Assembly: GCF_004682055.1 (NCBI RefSeq)
Contig: NZ_QUZU01000035.1
Coordinates: forward strand, 1 to 64,000
Direction: 5' to 3'
Length of the DNA: 64,000 bases
Source of the DNA: Pseudomonas kairouanensis
Lineage (GTDB): Bacteria > Pseudomonadota > Gammaproteobacteria > Pseudomonadales > Pseudomonadaceae
The notes beneath the pieces are model-generated. The model did not search any database. It had not been told where the DNA came from and worked only from the letters and a program-made list of their open reading frames with translations. The position numbers and the translations under genes are program-made. Positions 36,718 to 44,847 of the stretch are shown here, in pieces. Each line of letters begins with the position of its first letter. Within the stretch, counting starts at the first letter, position 1.

Positions 36718-38732
36718 GCGACGACGCCCAGCGCTGGAAAGAGAAGTACCTTAAAAGCATCGAGCAACAAGAAAAGCTCGAACGCCGTTGGGCTGCCCGC
36801 CTCGACCTGTTGCGTCGGGGGCTGGTACGCAGCACGTTGGCGGCCGAAGGCACCGACCGTGCGGTCGACCAATGCATGAAGGAAATGCGCGACGTTGTCC
36901 GTACCGACGACATGGACGCCGCCCTCGCCGCCCTGTTGCCGCGCCTGGAAAAGGCCGTGCTCGATTCCGAGCAGCGCCGCGAAACCCGCGTCGAGCAGAT
37001 CAGCACAGCCTTGACCTCGTTGGTCGCGCAGTTGCAAAAACTGCCGCTGCCCCGCGAAGTGGCACGCCCGCTGAAAACCTTCGCCAAGCAATTGGACGGA
37101 CGCGTCAGCCAGGCCCGCGAAATTCCACTGCTGCTCAGCGAATTGAGCAGCCTGCAAGGGCAGGCGCTGGATAAGCTTGAGCCGGACAGCGAAAACCCAC
37201 GCCCTGGTCCTGGGCTTTTGCAGCGCCTGTTTGGTAGCAAGGATGGCGCGAATGAAGCGTTGGTGCCGGAGCCGGCCCCTGGCCCCGCGCCACAGCCTGC
37301 CGCGCCCAAGGCAGCGGCAGAGCCCCAAGAGCCTGAACAGTCCGAAGAGCTCACCCAAGCGCTGCGCGCCTTCGCGCCGCCAGCCCCGGAGCCGGTTGCT
37401 GCGCAAGCCGAGCCAGTCGCGCCCGCCGAAGTGGCCAGCGAAGCGGTTGTTCACCAAGCGCCTGAAGCGCGCACCGAGCCCACCGTGTCCGAGGCCGACA
37501 CACCGGAGCCGGCGCCCGAAAGCGCGCTTGCCGCCTTTATCGAAGCGCCAGCTGTGCTGGTGGATACGCCGGATGAAACGGTGATCGGCAGCCTGTCGCT
37601 CCCGCCGGTGCTGGAGGTTGATGAGCCCGATCCCGATGAGCTGCAAGCGGACGGTCCATATTCCCTGCCGGATTCCCCGGAGCCTTCCTACAGCTCCGTG
37701 GCCAAGCATATCGAAGACACCCTGCTCGGCCTGTTGGAAGAGCTGTCCTTGCCCGAGCGTCACCGGCCCCAGGCCGAAGCCATGCGCGAGCGCTTGGCCC
37801 ATGGCCTGAACTGGTACGAGCTGCTGCCGATCCTCGATGATTTGGCGGTGTTGATGTTGGCAATTACTGACAGTGGCCAGCATGAGTTCGAGGCCTACCT
37901 CAAGCAACTCAATGAACGCCTTGAAGCCTTCCAGGGGCATTTGCAAGTTGCCAGCGACGGGCATGCCGATAGCCGCTCCGCCGCCCGTGAGTTGGATACG
38001 CAGATCCGTGAGCAGGTCGATGGCCTGCAAACCAGTGTTCAGGATGCGGCCGACTTGGACAGCCTCAAGCATGTGCTGGAAAGCCACCTCGAAGGTTTGC
38101 TCGGCACGATGGACGAGCACCAGCAACAACGTGACCAGCGCGAGCAGGAAGTGGCTGCGCGTCTGAAAGGGCTGGCCGAGCGGGTGGCCAATATGGAGCA
38201 GGAGGCTCAAGGCTATCGCGAGCATCTGGAAGTGCAGCGCCAGAAGGCCCTGATCGATCCACTGACCGGGTTGCCAAACCGTGCGGCCTGGAGCGAGCGC
38301 CTCGACCAGGAGGTAAACGCCTGGCAACAACATGGCAACAGCCTTTCCCTGGCGATGCTGGACTTGGATCACTTCAAGCGTATCAACGACGGCTACGGTC
38401 ACCTGGCGGGTGACAAAGTGCTGAAGATCATCGCCAACGTGCTGCGCAAGCGCCTGCGCGCCACCGACTTCATCGCGCGCTTTGGCGGTGAAGAGTTTGT
38501 GTTGCTGATGCCCAACTCCTCGGTGGCCGATGCTGTGGCGGTGGGTAACCAGCTACGCGCAGCGATCGAGGCCTGCCCGTTTCACTTCAAGGGCGAGCCG
38601 GTGACGATTACGGTGTCCATGGGTGTGGCGCAATTCCAGCCGGGGGAGCGCAGCGAACTGGCACTCAAGCGTGCGGATGCGGCGTTGTATCGAGCCAAGG
38701 CGGCGGGTCGAAATCAGGTGCAGGCGGCGTAA
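36714..38732 (+). CDS. dgcH: GGDEF diguanylate cyclase (DgcH-like)
   Basis: 672-aa protein that makes c-di-GMP. Residues 1-160 are helical and probably coiled coil. About 180-330 is a Pro/Ala/Glu-rich linker. A second helical region is followed by the GGDEF domain from about residue 520: the A-site is RFGGEEF and the inhibitory I-site is RATD, five residues before it, so product feedback is expected. No membrane segment is visible. I recall the counterpart in P. aeruginosa as PA5487/DgcH. Confidence 0.9.
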   Translation: MSDDAQRWKEKYLKSIEQQEKLERRWAARLDLLRRGLVRSTLAAEGTDRAVDQCMKEMRDVVRTDDMDAALAALLPRLEKAVLDSEQRRETRVEQISTALTSLVAQLQKLPLPREVARPLKTFAKQLDGRVSQAREIPLLLSELSSLQGQALDKLEPDSENPRPGPGLLQRLFGSKDGANEALVPEPAPGPAPQPAAPKAAAEPQEPEQSEELTQALRAFAPPAPEPVAAQAEPVAPAEVASEAVVHQAPEARTEPTVSEADTPEPAPESALAAFIEAPAVLVDTPDETVIGSLSLPPVLEVDEPDPDELQADGPYSLPDSPEPSYSSVAKHIEDTLLGLLEELSLPERHRPQAEAMRERLAHGLNWYELLPILDDLAVLMLAITDSGQHEFEAYLKQLNERLEAFQGHLQVASDGHADSRSAARELDTQIREQVDGLQTSVQDAADLDSLKHVLESHLEGLLGTMDEHQQQRDQREQEVAARLKGLAERVANMEQEAQGYREHLEVQRQKALIDPLTGLPNRAAWSERLDQEVNAWQQHGNSLSLAMLDLDHFKRINDGYGHLAGDKVLKIIANVLRKRLRATDFIARFGGEEFVLLMPNSSVADAVAVGNQLRAAIEACPFHFKGEPVTITVSMGVAQFQPGERSELALKRADAALYRAKAAGRNQVQAA

Positions 38733-38808
38733 AAGATGTTCCATTTTGTAATTTGACCGTCGGGGCGCAGACGGTACGTTACACTGTTGCATTATCGTCT
38801 TCAGCGTA

Positions 38809-39597
38809 ATGTCATCTGCCATGAAATCCCTTTATTTCGCCTCTGTATTTCTCCTGCTGGCGGGCTGCGCCAGCGGCCCTCGGCTGAACACCAGCCACCC
38901 CTCGGTGAACCACGACAACCGCGTGCAGTTCGTGGTCGTCCACTACACCTCCACCAACCTGGAACGCTCCCTGGCATTGCTCACCCACGGCCAGGTCAGC
39001 AGCCACTATCTGATCGGCGACGATGCCTCGGGCACCATCTACAAGCTGGTGGACGAGAGCCAGCGCGCCTGGCACGCCGGTGAAAGCGAATGGATGGGCC
39101 GCACCTGGCTCAACTCCAGTTCCATCGGTATCGAGATCGTCAACCCTGGCTACCGGGATACCCCCACTGGCCGCGTGTGGTACCCGTACACGGAGCCGCA
39201 GGTGCAGTCGCTGGTGGTGTTGCTCAAGGACATCAGCAAGCGCAACGGCATCGACCCCAAGAACATCATTGGCCACAGTGATATTGCACCGCTGCGCAAA
39301 TTGGACCCGGGCCCGCTGTTTCCGTGGAAGCGCCTGGCCGCCGAAGGACTTGGCGTGTGGCCTGACGCCCAGGCCGTCGCGCGTTTCGAGGTGCAGTACG
39401 CCAGCGAGCTGCCGAGCATTACCTGGTTTCAGCAAGAGTTGGCGCACCTAGGCTACCAAACGCCCCAGACCGGCGAGTTGGATGTGGCCACGCGACATGT
39501 GATCGCGGCCTTCCAGATGCACTTCCGGCCTGCGCTGTATAACGGCGAACCGGATGCGGAGAGCGCCGCGATCCTGCGGGCGTTGAACCGGAGTTAA
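38809..39597 (+). CDS. ampDh2: Outer-membrane N-acetylmuramoyl-L-alanine amidase, AmpDh2-like
   Basis: 262-aa lipoprotein with lipobox LLAGC. The amidase_2 domain (about 45-190) keeps the zinc ligands: H in VVVHYTS, H in IIGHSDIAP and D in KLDPGPLFPW, plus the catalytic Glu in GIEIVN. The C-terminal 70 residues form a peptidoglycan-binding-like domain. It cleaves stem peptides from peptidoglycan during recycling. The position beside kinB supports AmpDh2 rather than AmpD or AmpDh3. ATG at 38821 is an alternative start. Confidence 0.9.
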   Translation: MSSAMKSLYFASVFLLLAGCASGPRLNTSHPSVNHDNRVQFVVVHYTSTNLERSLALLTHGQVSSHYLIGDDASGTIYKLVDESQRAWHAGESEWMGRTWLNSSSIGIEIVNPGYRDTPTGRVWYPYTEPQVQSLVVLLKDISKRNGIDPKNIIGHSDIAPLRKLDPGPLFPWKRLAAEGLGVWPDAQAVARFEVQYASELPSITWFQQELAHLGYQTPQTGELDVATRHVIAAFQMHFRPALYNGEPDAESAAILRALNRS

Positions 39598-41381
39598 AGC
39601 GGCAACGCCATATAAAACTGAGTACCCTGCCCCGGCCGCGAATACACGCCCATGCGGCCCCCGTGCAGTTGCACGATCTCCTTGCACAGCGCCAGCCCAA
39701 GGCCGGCGCCGCCTTTTTTACGACCTACCTGCACGAAGGGCTCGAAGATACGACCCTGCTGCCCGTAGGCGATACCTTCGCCGTTGTCCTCGACGCTAAT
39801 GATCACCCGCTCGCCGTGGCGGCGCGCCTGCAGGCGAATCTGCCCGCCGTCGGCGGTATGACGCAGCGCATTGCCCAGCAGGTTGTCGAGCACTCGCTCC
39901 AACTGCGCCTGGTCGGCATACAGGCGCGGCAGGTCGGACTGGGCTTCCACCAGCAGTTCGATATGTTGCGCATTGGCCGGCTCCGTGAAGCGCGCACGGG
40001 CATGCTCCAGTAGATCGTTAACATCGCAGGGGGCCAGGGTGAGTTTCTGCAGGCCGTTCTGGTAGCGCGAAAAGTTGAGCAAGTCGTTGATCAACTGCAT
40101 CAGGCGCTGCATTTCTTCATTGACCGTGTCCAGCAGGTCCGCTTCACGGGACTCTGCAGGAAATTTCGCCCGCTCCCGGAACAGGCCAAACGCCATGTGC
40201 ATGCCGGTCACCGGTGTGCGTAGCTCGTGGGAGGCCCGCAGGACAAACTCACTGCGCACCCGCTCGAACGCACGCTGTTCCGTGACGTCATGCAGCACCA
40301 TCACGGCGCCGAGGATATGCCCTTGGGTATGGCTCACGGGGGTCAGGCTGTAGGTCAGCAGGCGCAGTTCACCTTCGACTTCCACTTCCAGGTCGTCCGG
40401 CGCTCGCTCAAGATTGCCGCCCCGCAGCACCAGTTGCAGTTGCTCATCCAATTCCGGGCGCACCAGGGCTTCGCCCAGGCCCTGGCCGAGGCGCTCCTCG
40501 TCCCAGCCCAGTTGGCGCTGAGCCACGGGGTTGAGGTGCTCCAGGCGACCCTGGCGGTCAATCATCAGCAGGCCATCATCAATACTGTCGAGCACTGCCT
40601 GCAGGCGCTGTTGGCCGGCCAACAGCTCATCAATGTTGGTCGCCTGATGCTGGCGCAAGGCTTCAGCCATGATGCCGAAGCGGCGGGTCAACTGGTTCAT
40701 TTCCGCTGCGGATGAAATCGGCAGCGTCACTTCGAAATCGCCCTGCCCGATCTTGTCCGCGGCCTTGGCCAGCGCTTCGATGGGGCCGCCAAAACGCCGC
40801 GCGATACCGTGGGCGGTCACAAAGCCGATAATCAACACGGCCAACCCCACCAGCCCCAGCAAACCGGCGATCAGTAAAGCGCGCTCGCGGGATTTGTGCT
40901 CACTGCTGCTGATATTTTCAAGGGCCAGCTTGTGTTCGGCGATCAGGCCGTTGCGCAGCACATTGAAGGTTTCGGTGAGTTTTTCCTTGCTGCCCGCAGG
41001 AGGTGACGGCTGCTGGGACTCGCCGAATGCCTCCAGCAGGTCTTGGTAGGCGCTACGTGCCTGGCTGAACCCCGACCCATTCCCGTCGCGCTGCTCATGG
41101 GCGATGCCCTGGTCCAGCAGGTCGAAATACCGTTGCTTGGAGGCTTGCAGCGCGTCCGGGTCGGGGCGCTCCTCCAGCATCATGATCAACTGGTCGCCCA
41201 GGCTCTGGCGCAGCTTGAGCCCCAGGTCCAGGGTGACGAAGTTGCTGCGGATCAAGGACTCCTGGGTCTTGGCCATTTGCATGACGCTGACCAGGCCCAG
41301 GATCAAACCCAGCAGGGCGACGGTAATCAGCGCTGAGATACTCAGGAACAGCCGAGTTCGCAGCTTCATCGCTAACTTCAT
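39594..41381 (-). CDS. kinB: Alginate sensor histidine kinase KinB
   Basis: 595-aa membrane sensor kinase. It has an N-terminal helix (LFLSISALITVALLGLILG), a periplasmic helical domain to about 165, a second helix (ALLIAGLLGLVGLAVLIIGFV), HAMP, PAS, then HisKA with ASHELRTPVTGMH and an ATPase domain with DNGEGIAYGQQGRIFEPF and GGAGLGLALCKEIV. It controls AlgB phosphorylation and, in P. aeruginosa, alginate via RpoN- and AlgW-linked paths. The start at 41381 gives the known KinB length. Confidence 0.95.
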   Translation of the reverse strand: MKLAMKLRTRLFLSISALITVALLGLILGLVSVMQMAKTQESLIRSNFVTLDLGLKLRQSLGDQLIMMLEERPDPDALQASKQRYFDLLDQGIAHEQRDGNGSGFSQARSAYQDLLEAFGESQQPSPPAGSKEKLTETFNVLRNGLIAEHKLALENISSSEHKSRERALLIAGLLGLVGLAVLIIGFVTAHGIARRFGGPIEALAKAADKIGQGDFEVTLPISSAAEMNQLTRRFGIMAEALRQHQATNIDELLAGQQRLQAVLDSIDDGLLMIDRQGRLEHLNPVAQRQLGWDEERLGQGLGEALVRPELDEQLQLVLRGGNLERAPDDLEVEVEGELRLLTYSLTPVSHTQGHILGAVMVLHDVTEQRAFERVRSEFVLRASHELRTPVTGMHMAFGLFRERAKFPAESREADLLDTVNEEMQRLMQLINDLLNFSRYQNGLQKLTLAPCDVNDLLEHARARFTEPANAQHIELLVEAQSDLPRLYADQAQLERVLDNLLGNALRHTADGGQIRLQARRHGERVIISVEDNGEGIAYGQQGRIFEPFVQVGRKKGGAGLGLALCKEIVQLHGGRMGVYSRPGQGTQFYMALPL

Positions 41382-41391
41382 AGGGTGCCGC

Positions 41392-42738
41392 TCACAGGTT
41401 GTACTGTTTGCGTTTGCGGTACAGGGTCGACGCATCGATGCCCAGGGTACGTGCCGCCTGGTCCAGGGTATCGGCGGTGGCCAGCACGGCGCCGATGTGG
41501 GCCTTTTCCAGCTCGTCCAGGCTCAGCGCCGCGCCAATGCGCGGGGCGTTGTTGGTGGGTTGCTCGGCCATGCCCAGGTGAGTGATTTCGACCTTTTCCT
41601 GGGGGCAGATGATGCTCGCCCGCTCGACCACGTTGCGAAGCTCGCGGATATTGCCGGGCCAGCGATAGTTGAGCAGGGCTTCGCGTGCTTCATCACTGAA
41701 CCCGCGTGCCGGCCGCGCGTACTCCTTGACGAAGCGCGCCAGGAAACGGTCGGCCAGGGTCAGGATGTCTTCGCTGCGCTCGCGCAGTGGTGGCAGGTGC
41801 AAGGTGATCACGTTGAGGCGGTAAAGCAGGTCTTCACGGAAGCGACCATCGCGCACCATGTCTTCCAGGTTCAGGTTGGTGGCGGCGAGGATGCGCACGT
41901 CAGCACGGCGGGTGACCGGGTCGCCCACACGCTCGTATTCCTTGTCCTGGATAAAACGCAGTAACTTTGGTTGTAACGTGAGAGGAAAATCGCCGATCTC
42001 GTCAAGAAACAGCGTGCCACCGTCCGCCTGGTTGACTCGGCCCAGGGTGCTTTCGCTGGCCCCGGTAAAGGCGCCGCGGCTATGGCCGAACAGTTCGCTT
42101 TCCATCAGCTCTGCGGTCAGCGACGGGCAGTTGATGGTCACGCAAGATTTCTTCGAGCGCTTGCTCCAGCCATGGATGGCGCGAGCCAGTTCGCCCTTGC
42201 CGGTGCCGGACTCGCCGAGGATGAGGATGTTGGCGTCGGTGCCTGCTACTTGGCGTGCGGTTTCCAGTACCACCATCATGGCCGGGCTGTGGGAGTCCAA
42301 GCCGTCTTTGGGTTGGCGCACTTCGCCTTCCAGCGCTTCCAGGCGTGCAGAGAGTTGGCGCACTTCCAGTTGCTTGGCGGTGGCCAGGCGCAATTGGTCC
42401 GGGCTACACGGTTTTACCAGGTAGTCGGCAGCACCGGCCTGGATCGCATCTACCGCCGTATCCACCGCCGAGTGGGCAGTGACAATCACCACGCGCATCC
42501 ATGGCGCCTGCACACGCATTTGGGCCAGCACATCCAGGCCGTTGTCTTCGCCCAGGCGCAGGTCCAAAAAGCACAGGTCGAACACCTGGCGCTGCATCAG
42601 GGCATCGGCCTGGGCGGCGCTGTTGGCGGTGGCGACGGTGTAGCCTTCGTCTTCCAGGCAATAACGGAACGTGCGCAGGATTGCGGATTCGTCATCCACT
42701 AAAAGAATGCGGCCTTGAAGTTCCTTGGCTGATTCCAT
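41392..42738 (-). CDS. algB: NtrC-family response regulator AlgB
   Basis: 448-aa regulator. The receiver domain has acidic pocket D15/D16 and phospho-acceptor D59 (CFLDLRLG). The AAA+ domain has Walker A GESGTGKGE, the sigma-54-contacting GAFTGA loop (RGAFTGASEST) and DEIGDFPL. The Fis-type HTH is at the C-terminus (DQAARTLGIDASTLYRKRK). AlgB activates alginate genes in mucoid P. aeruginosa. The intact GAFTGA means it can in principle drive sigma-54 promoters. kinB follows 10 bp downstream. Confidence 0.96.
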   Translation of the reverse strand: MESAKELQGRILLVDDESAILRTFRYCLEDEGYTVATANSAAQADALMQRQVFDLCFLDLRLGEDNGLDVLAQMRVQAPWMRVVIVTAHSAVDTAVDAIQAGAADYLVKPCSPDQLRLATAKQLEVRQLSARLEALEGEVRQPKDGLDSHSPAMMVVLETARQVAGTDANILILGESGTGKGELARAIHGWSKRSKKSCVTINCPSLTAELMESELFGHSRGAFTGASESTLGRVNQADGGTLFLDEIGDFPLTLQPKLLRFIQDKEYERVGDPVTRRADVRILAATNLNLEDMVRDGRFREDLLYRLNVITLHLPPLRERSEDILTLADRFLARFVKEYARPARGFSDEAREALLNYRWPGNIRELRNVVERASIICPQEKVEITHLGMAEQPTNNAPRIGAALSLDELEKAHIGAVLATADTLDQAARTLGIDASTLYRKRKQYNL

Positions 42739-43057
42739 CTGTCCCGCGCTCCTTAACTATGAATGATGGTGTTTAGTCCCGGAATAATCGGGCAAGTTGC
42801 ATGGTTTATTCTGATCGATAAAAGGCGACGTCGTGCAGGTATCTGCATGGCTTCCTACAAAGCCCCTGCCTAATGGCGTTTTCATGCCGTCTTGCCACTT
42901 CGGCAACACCTCCCTCGCATTCGATCCATTGTTCCGACCGCTGGCCATCGTGCATTTCGCACGGCCCTTTGGGCGCCATCGTGCAGGATGCTGGGCCGCT
43001 ATCCGATGATTAAATTATAACTTATTGATTTTATTGAGTTTTATTTTGTAAAAAAGC
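42739..43057. promoter_or_regulatory. algB upstream region with repeated TCGTGCA motifs
   Basis: Gene-free region divergent between algB and the sigma-54 promoter. It holds an 11-bp direct repeat GCCATCGTGCA at 42944-42954 and 42975-42985 (31 bp apart, about three helical turns) and a third related TCGTGCAGG at 42831-42839. The first and second are parts of small dyads: TGCAG-GTAT-CTGCA at 42834-42847 and CGTGC-ATTTC-GCACG at 42950-42964. An AT-rich tract (43010-43055) follows. This looks like an enhancer-binding-protein site cluster. Confidence 0.5.
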
Positions 43058-43072
43058 TGGCATGCGCTCTGC
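43058..43072 (+). promoter_or_regulatory. Sigma-54 (RpoN) promoter
   Basis: TGGCATG-N4-CTGCA: the invariant GG (43059-43060) and GC (43071-43072) are ten bases apart, as required for -24/-12. Only two bases differ from TGGCACG-N4-TTGCA. The predicted start is near 43084, 33 bp before the next gene's ATG. Confidence 0.72.
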
Positions 43073-43116
43073 AATACCTCTCCTAACGAATAATCAAAAT
43101 GCGGGAGAACAGCAGC

Positions 43117-43404
43117 ATGACTCGCCAAAGCCTCAGCCAATTGCGTGTATCGCCACTGCGTCTACAGCAAGGCATGTTTGCCAGCCTGGCCTTGATGGTC
43201 ACGTTGATTGCCGGCCAGCAAGTGCAGCATTGGCAGCAGAGTCAGCAGCAAACCCCGCAGTTCCAGCGTCCGGTGATGACCCAGACCCATTTCAGTTCGA
43301 TTGGCAGTGCTGCTTCTGCCGAATCAACCGCCCCGCAATTGAGAGTTGCCGACCAGGGTTCAACCTTGGGCGAGCTGCCGGTTCAAGAGCGTTGGGTGTT
43401 CTAG
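43117..43404 (+). CDS. Small Gln-rich membrane-anchored hypothetical protein
   Basis: 95-aa protein with a short cytoplasmic N-terminus, one hydrophobic helix (GMFASLALMVTLIAG) and a Gln-rich periplasmic tail. No family recognised. The start at 43117 has GGGAG about ten bases upstream. It is the first gene after the sigma-54 promoter, so control by RpoN and an enhancer-binding protein such as AlgB is an inference. Confidence 0.68.
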   Translation: MTRQSLSQLRVSPLRLQQGMFASLALMVTLIAGQQVQHWQQSQQQTPQFQRPVMTQTHFSSIGSAASAESTAPQLRVADQGSTLGELPVQERWVF

Positions 43405-43484
43405 GCAAAAAAATGGGCGCTTGAGTTGAGCGTCCTCAAGGCACTACCGCTGTTACCTCTTATAGAAGCGTAAGGAGAATCACC

Positions 43485-43649
43485 ATGTTGAGTTGGGCAA
43501 TCACATTTCTGATCATCGCCATTGTGGCTGCAGTCCTGGGCTTCGGTGGTATCGCGGGCACCGCTACGGGGATCGCCAAGATTCTGTTTGTCGTCTTCCT
43601 GGTGATGTTCATCGCTTCGTTCTTCTTTGGTCGTCGCGGCCGAGGCTGA
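43485..43649 (+). CDS. DUF1328 (YtjA-like) small membrane protein
   Basis: 54-aa protein with two hydrophobic helices separated by a Gly-rich turn (LGFGGIAGTATGIAK) and a basic tail RRGRG. This is the DUF1328/YtjA family, often stress-induced and of unknown function. The RBS AAGGAG lies before the ATG. The Ivy-like gene starts 2 bp after its stop. Confidence 0.88.
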   Translation: MLSWAITFLIIAIVAAVLGFGGIAGTATGIAKILFVVFLVMFIASFFFGRRGRG

Positions 43650-43651
43650 AT

Positions 43652-44119
43652 ATGACCTCCTTGTCGTTTAAAACCGTGGCTGCCGCCCTGCTCTTGGGCG
43701 GTAGCGGCTTGGCGATGGCTGCCAATGATGGCCAATCCCGGGCCAACGAATTGCTCAGCGCGGACCCGCAGTACCGCGAAACCTGGCAAGGCGTGGTGAA
43801 GAAAGAAGAGCGTCTGCCCGAATGGGTGATAAACCTGTCGGGTACGGCGGAGCAAATGAATGCCGTGCAAGAAGATGGCGACAAGTACTTGGTCGGGCCG
43901 CTTTGCGAGACCGCCGATACCTGCCTGAACAAACGCTTGATCGTTGCCTTCAGCCTGGACAAGGACGATGTCTACGCCATGTTGGTAGAAGTGCCGGCCG
44001 GTCTTCCGGCGGACAAATCCCCGACACGGCACGCCGACTACCGGTTTATCGGTAAACCGGACGAAGGCATGCAAAAACTGCTGATGGAACAGCTCAAGAA
44101 AGATCCGAATTGGTACTAG
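43652..44119 (+). CDS. Ivy-like periplasmic lysozyme inhibitor family protein
   Basis: 155-aa protein with a signal peptide ending in AMA-AN. The pattern CETADTC forms the small disulfide loop near the inhibitory region of Ivy proteins (inhibitors of vertebrate lysozyme); the usual CKPHDC loop is not kept. I recall an Ivy homologue in this position in P. aeruginosa (PA5481). It may inhibit lysozyme or endogenous lytic transglycosylases. GAGG precedes the ATG and a terminator hairpin follows. Confidence 0.82.
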   Translation: MTSLSFKTVAAALLLGGSGLAMAANDGQSRANELLSADPQYRETWQGVVKKEERLPEWVINLSGTAEQMNAVQEDGDKYLVGPLCETADTCLNKRLIVAFSLDKDDVYAMLVEVPAGLPADKSPTRHADYRFIGKPDEGMQKLLMEQLKKDPNWY

Positions 44120-44162
44120 GTTTCGTCCGGCGACCCCTGTCGCCTACGAGGCCAGCGTCCAT

Positions 44163-44187
44163 AGAAAGAAGCCCCTCGCTTCTTTCT
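44163..44187 (+). terminator. Terminator after the Ivy-like gene
   Basis: A perfect 10-bp stem AGAAAGAAGC/GCTTCTTTCT (44163-44172 and 44178-44187) with a five-base loop, followed by GTTTG. A second hairpin TGCACCCC/GGGGTGCA (44191-44215) lies right behind it. Confidence 0.75.
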
Positions 44188-44215
44188 GTTTGCACCCCTC
44201 GCCAAGCGGGGTGCA

Positions 44216-44633
44216 TGACCAAGGGGCCGGGTTGCTCTGATCAAATGGGATCGGCGTGACCTACGGGTACAGGGAGTGCCTGCGCAAGGGCCGGGTCAGG
44301 CGAAAAGCTGCGACGCAGGTTCACAAGCTCACGGCTTGATGAACTTGCGGCGGGCTTATGGCGCTCATATCCCTCCTCTCATACCGCTCATAGCCGCAAA
44401 TTTCTTTTTTGCTCGTCCCGAACCATTTCTTGGTGTGTCGGGGTGACCATCTATCGAGAAAATATTGCCTGCGCTATAGGACATTTCTGACACGAAACCT
44501 TAAGAATCTCAGGCACTTCTGCCAAGGGTCCAAAGACGTCCTGATTCTCTGAGCGAGCCGGGGTTGGCAGGTTCACGGCATCTTTGCCGGACAAAATGTC
44601 GCATTTGAACTGACCGTTTGGACAGTTATTATG
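44216..44633. other. Gene-free interval upstream of gltP
   Basis: About 420 bp with no convincing coding region on either strand. The first half (44220-44360) is GC-rich and could fold. The second half is less GC-rich. A 64-codon open frame on the minus strand (44451-44645) starts inside the downstream terminator and has no independent support. Confidence 0.5.
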
Positions 44634-44662
44634 AAAAAAACCCATGCCGATTCGGCATAGGG
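44634..44662 (-). terminator. Minus-strand rho-independent terminator
   Basis: On the minus strand, CCCTATGCCGA pairs with TCGGCATGGG (one bulged base) and is followed by seven Ts (44640-44634). It ends a transcript that comes from the 47-codon gene, since no other minus-strand gene lies upstream. Confidence 0.82.
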
Positions 44663-44677
44663 TAGGCGTTTACGGCA

Positions 44678-44821
44678 TTAGACGTCGTCCTCTTGCATCG
44701 GAATAGTTGCGCCTTTTTTCGCCTGCCAGTAAGCCATTTCGGCCACGCTGCGGTGACCTTCCATGGAGGCAGATGCACACACTTTTTCGCTCTCGAGCGT
44801 TGCAGCTGGCGCATTTGCCAT
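44678..44821 (-). CDS. Small hypothetical protein (47 aa)
   Basis: 47-codon open frame encoding MANAPAATLESEKV, then MEGHRSVAEMAYWQAKKGA and ending MQEDDV. The composition (acidic tail, no signal peptide or membrane helix) is that of a small cytoplasmic protein; I do not recognise the family. Support comes from the terminator directly downstream (16 bp after the stop) and a plausible AAGTGG before the ATG. It starts 26 bp from the divergent gltP, so its promoter must overlap the start of gltP. An internal Met at codon 20 could be an alternative start. Confidence 0.6.
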   Translation of the reverse strand: MANAPAATLESEKVCASASMEGHRSVAEMAYWQAKKGATIPMQEDDV

Positions 44822-44847
44822 ACGTCCACTTGAAGTAAGGTAATGAC

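Noticed and set aside
36621..38402. 593-codon frame antisense to the diguanylate cyclase
   Set aside because: The composition mirrors the Ala/Pro/Glu-rich linker of the real protein; no start signal or motif.
44451..44645. 64-codon minus-strand frame with four cysteines upstream of gltP
   Set aside because: Its ATG lies inside the stem and T-run of a terminator, so it would not be transcribed or initiated efficiently.
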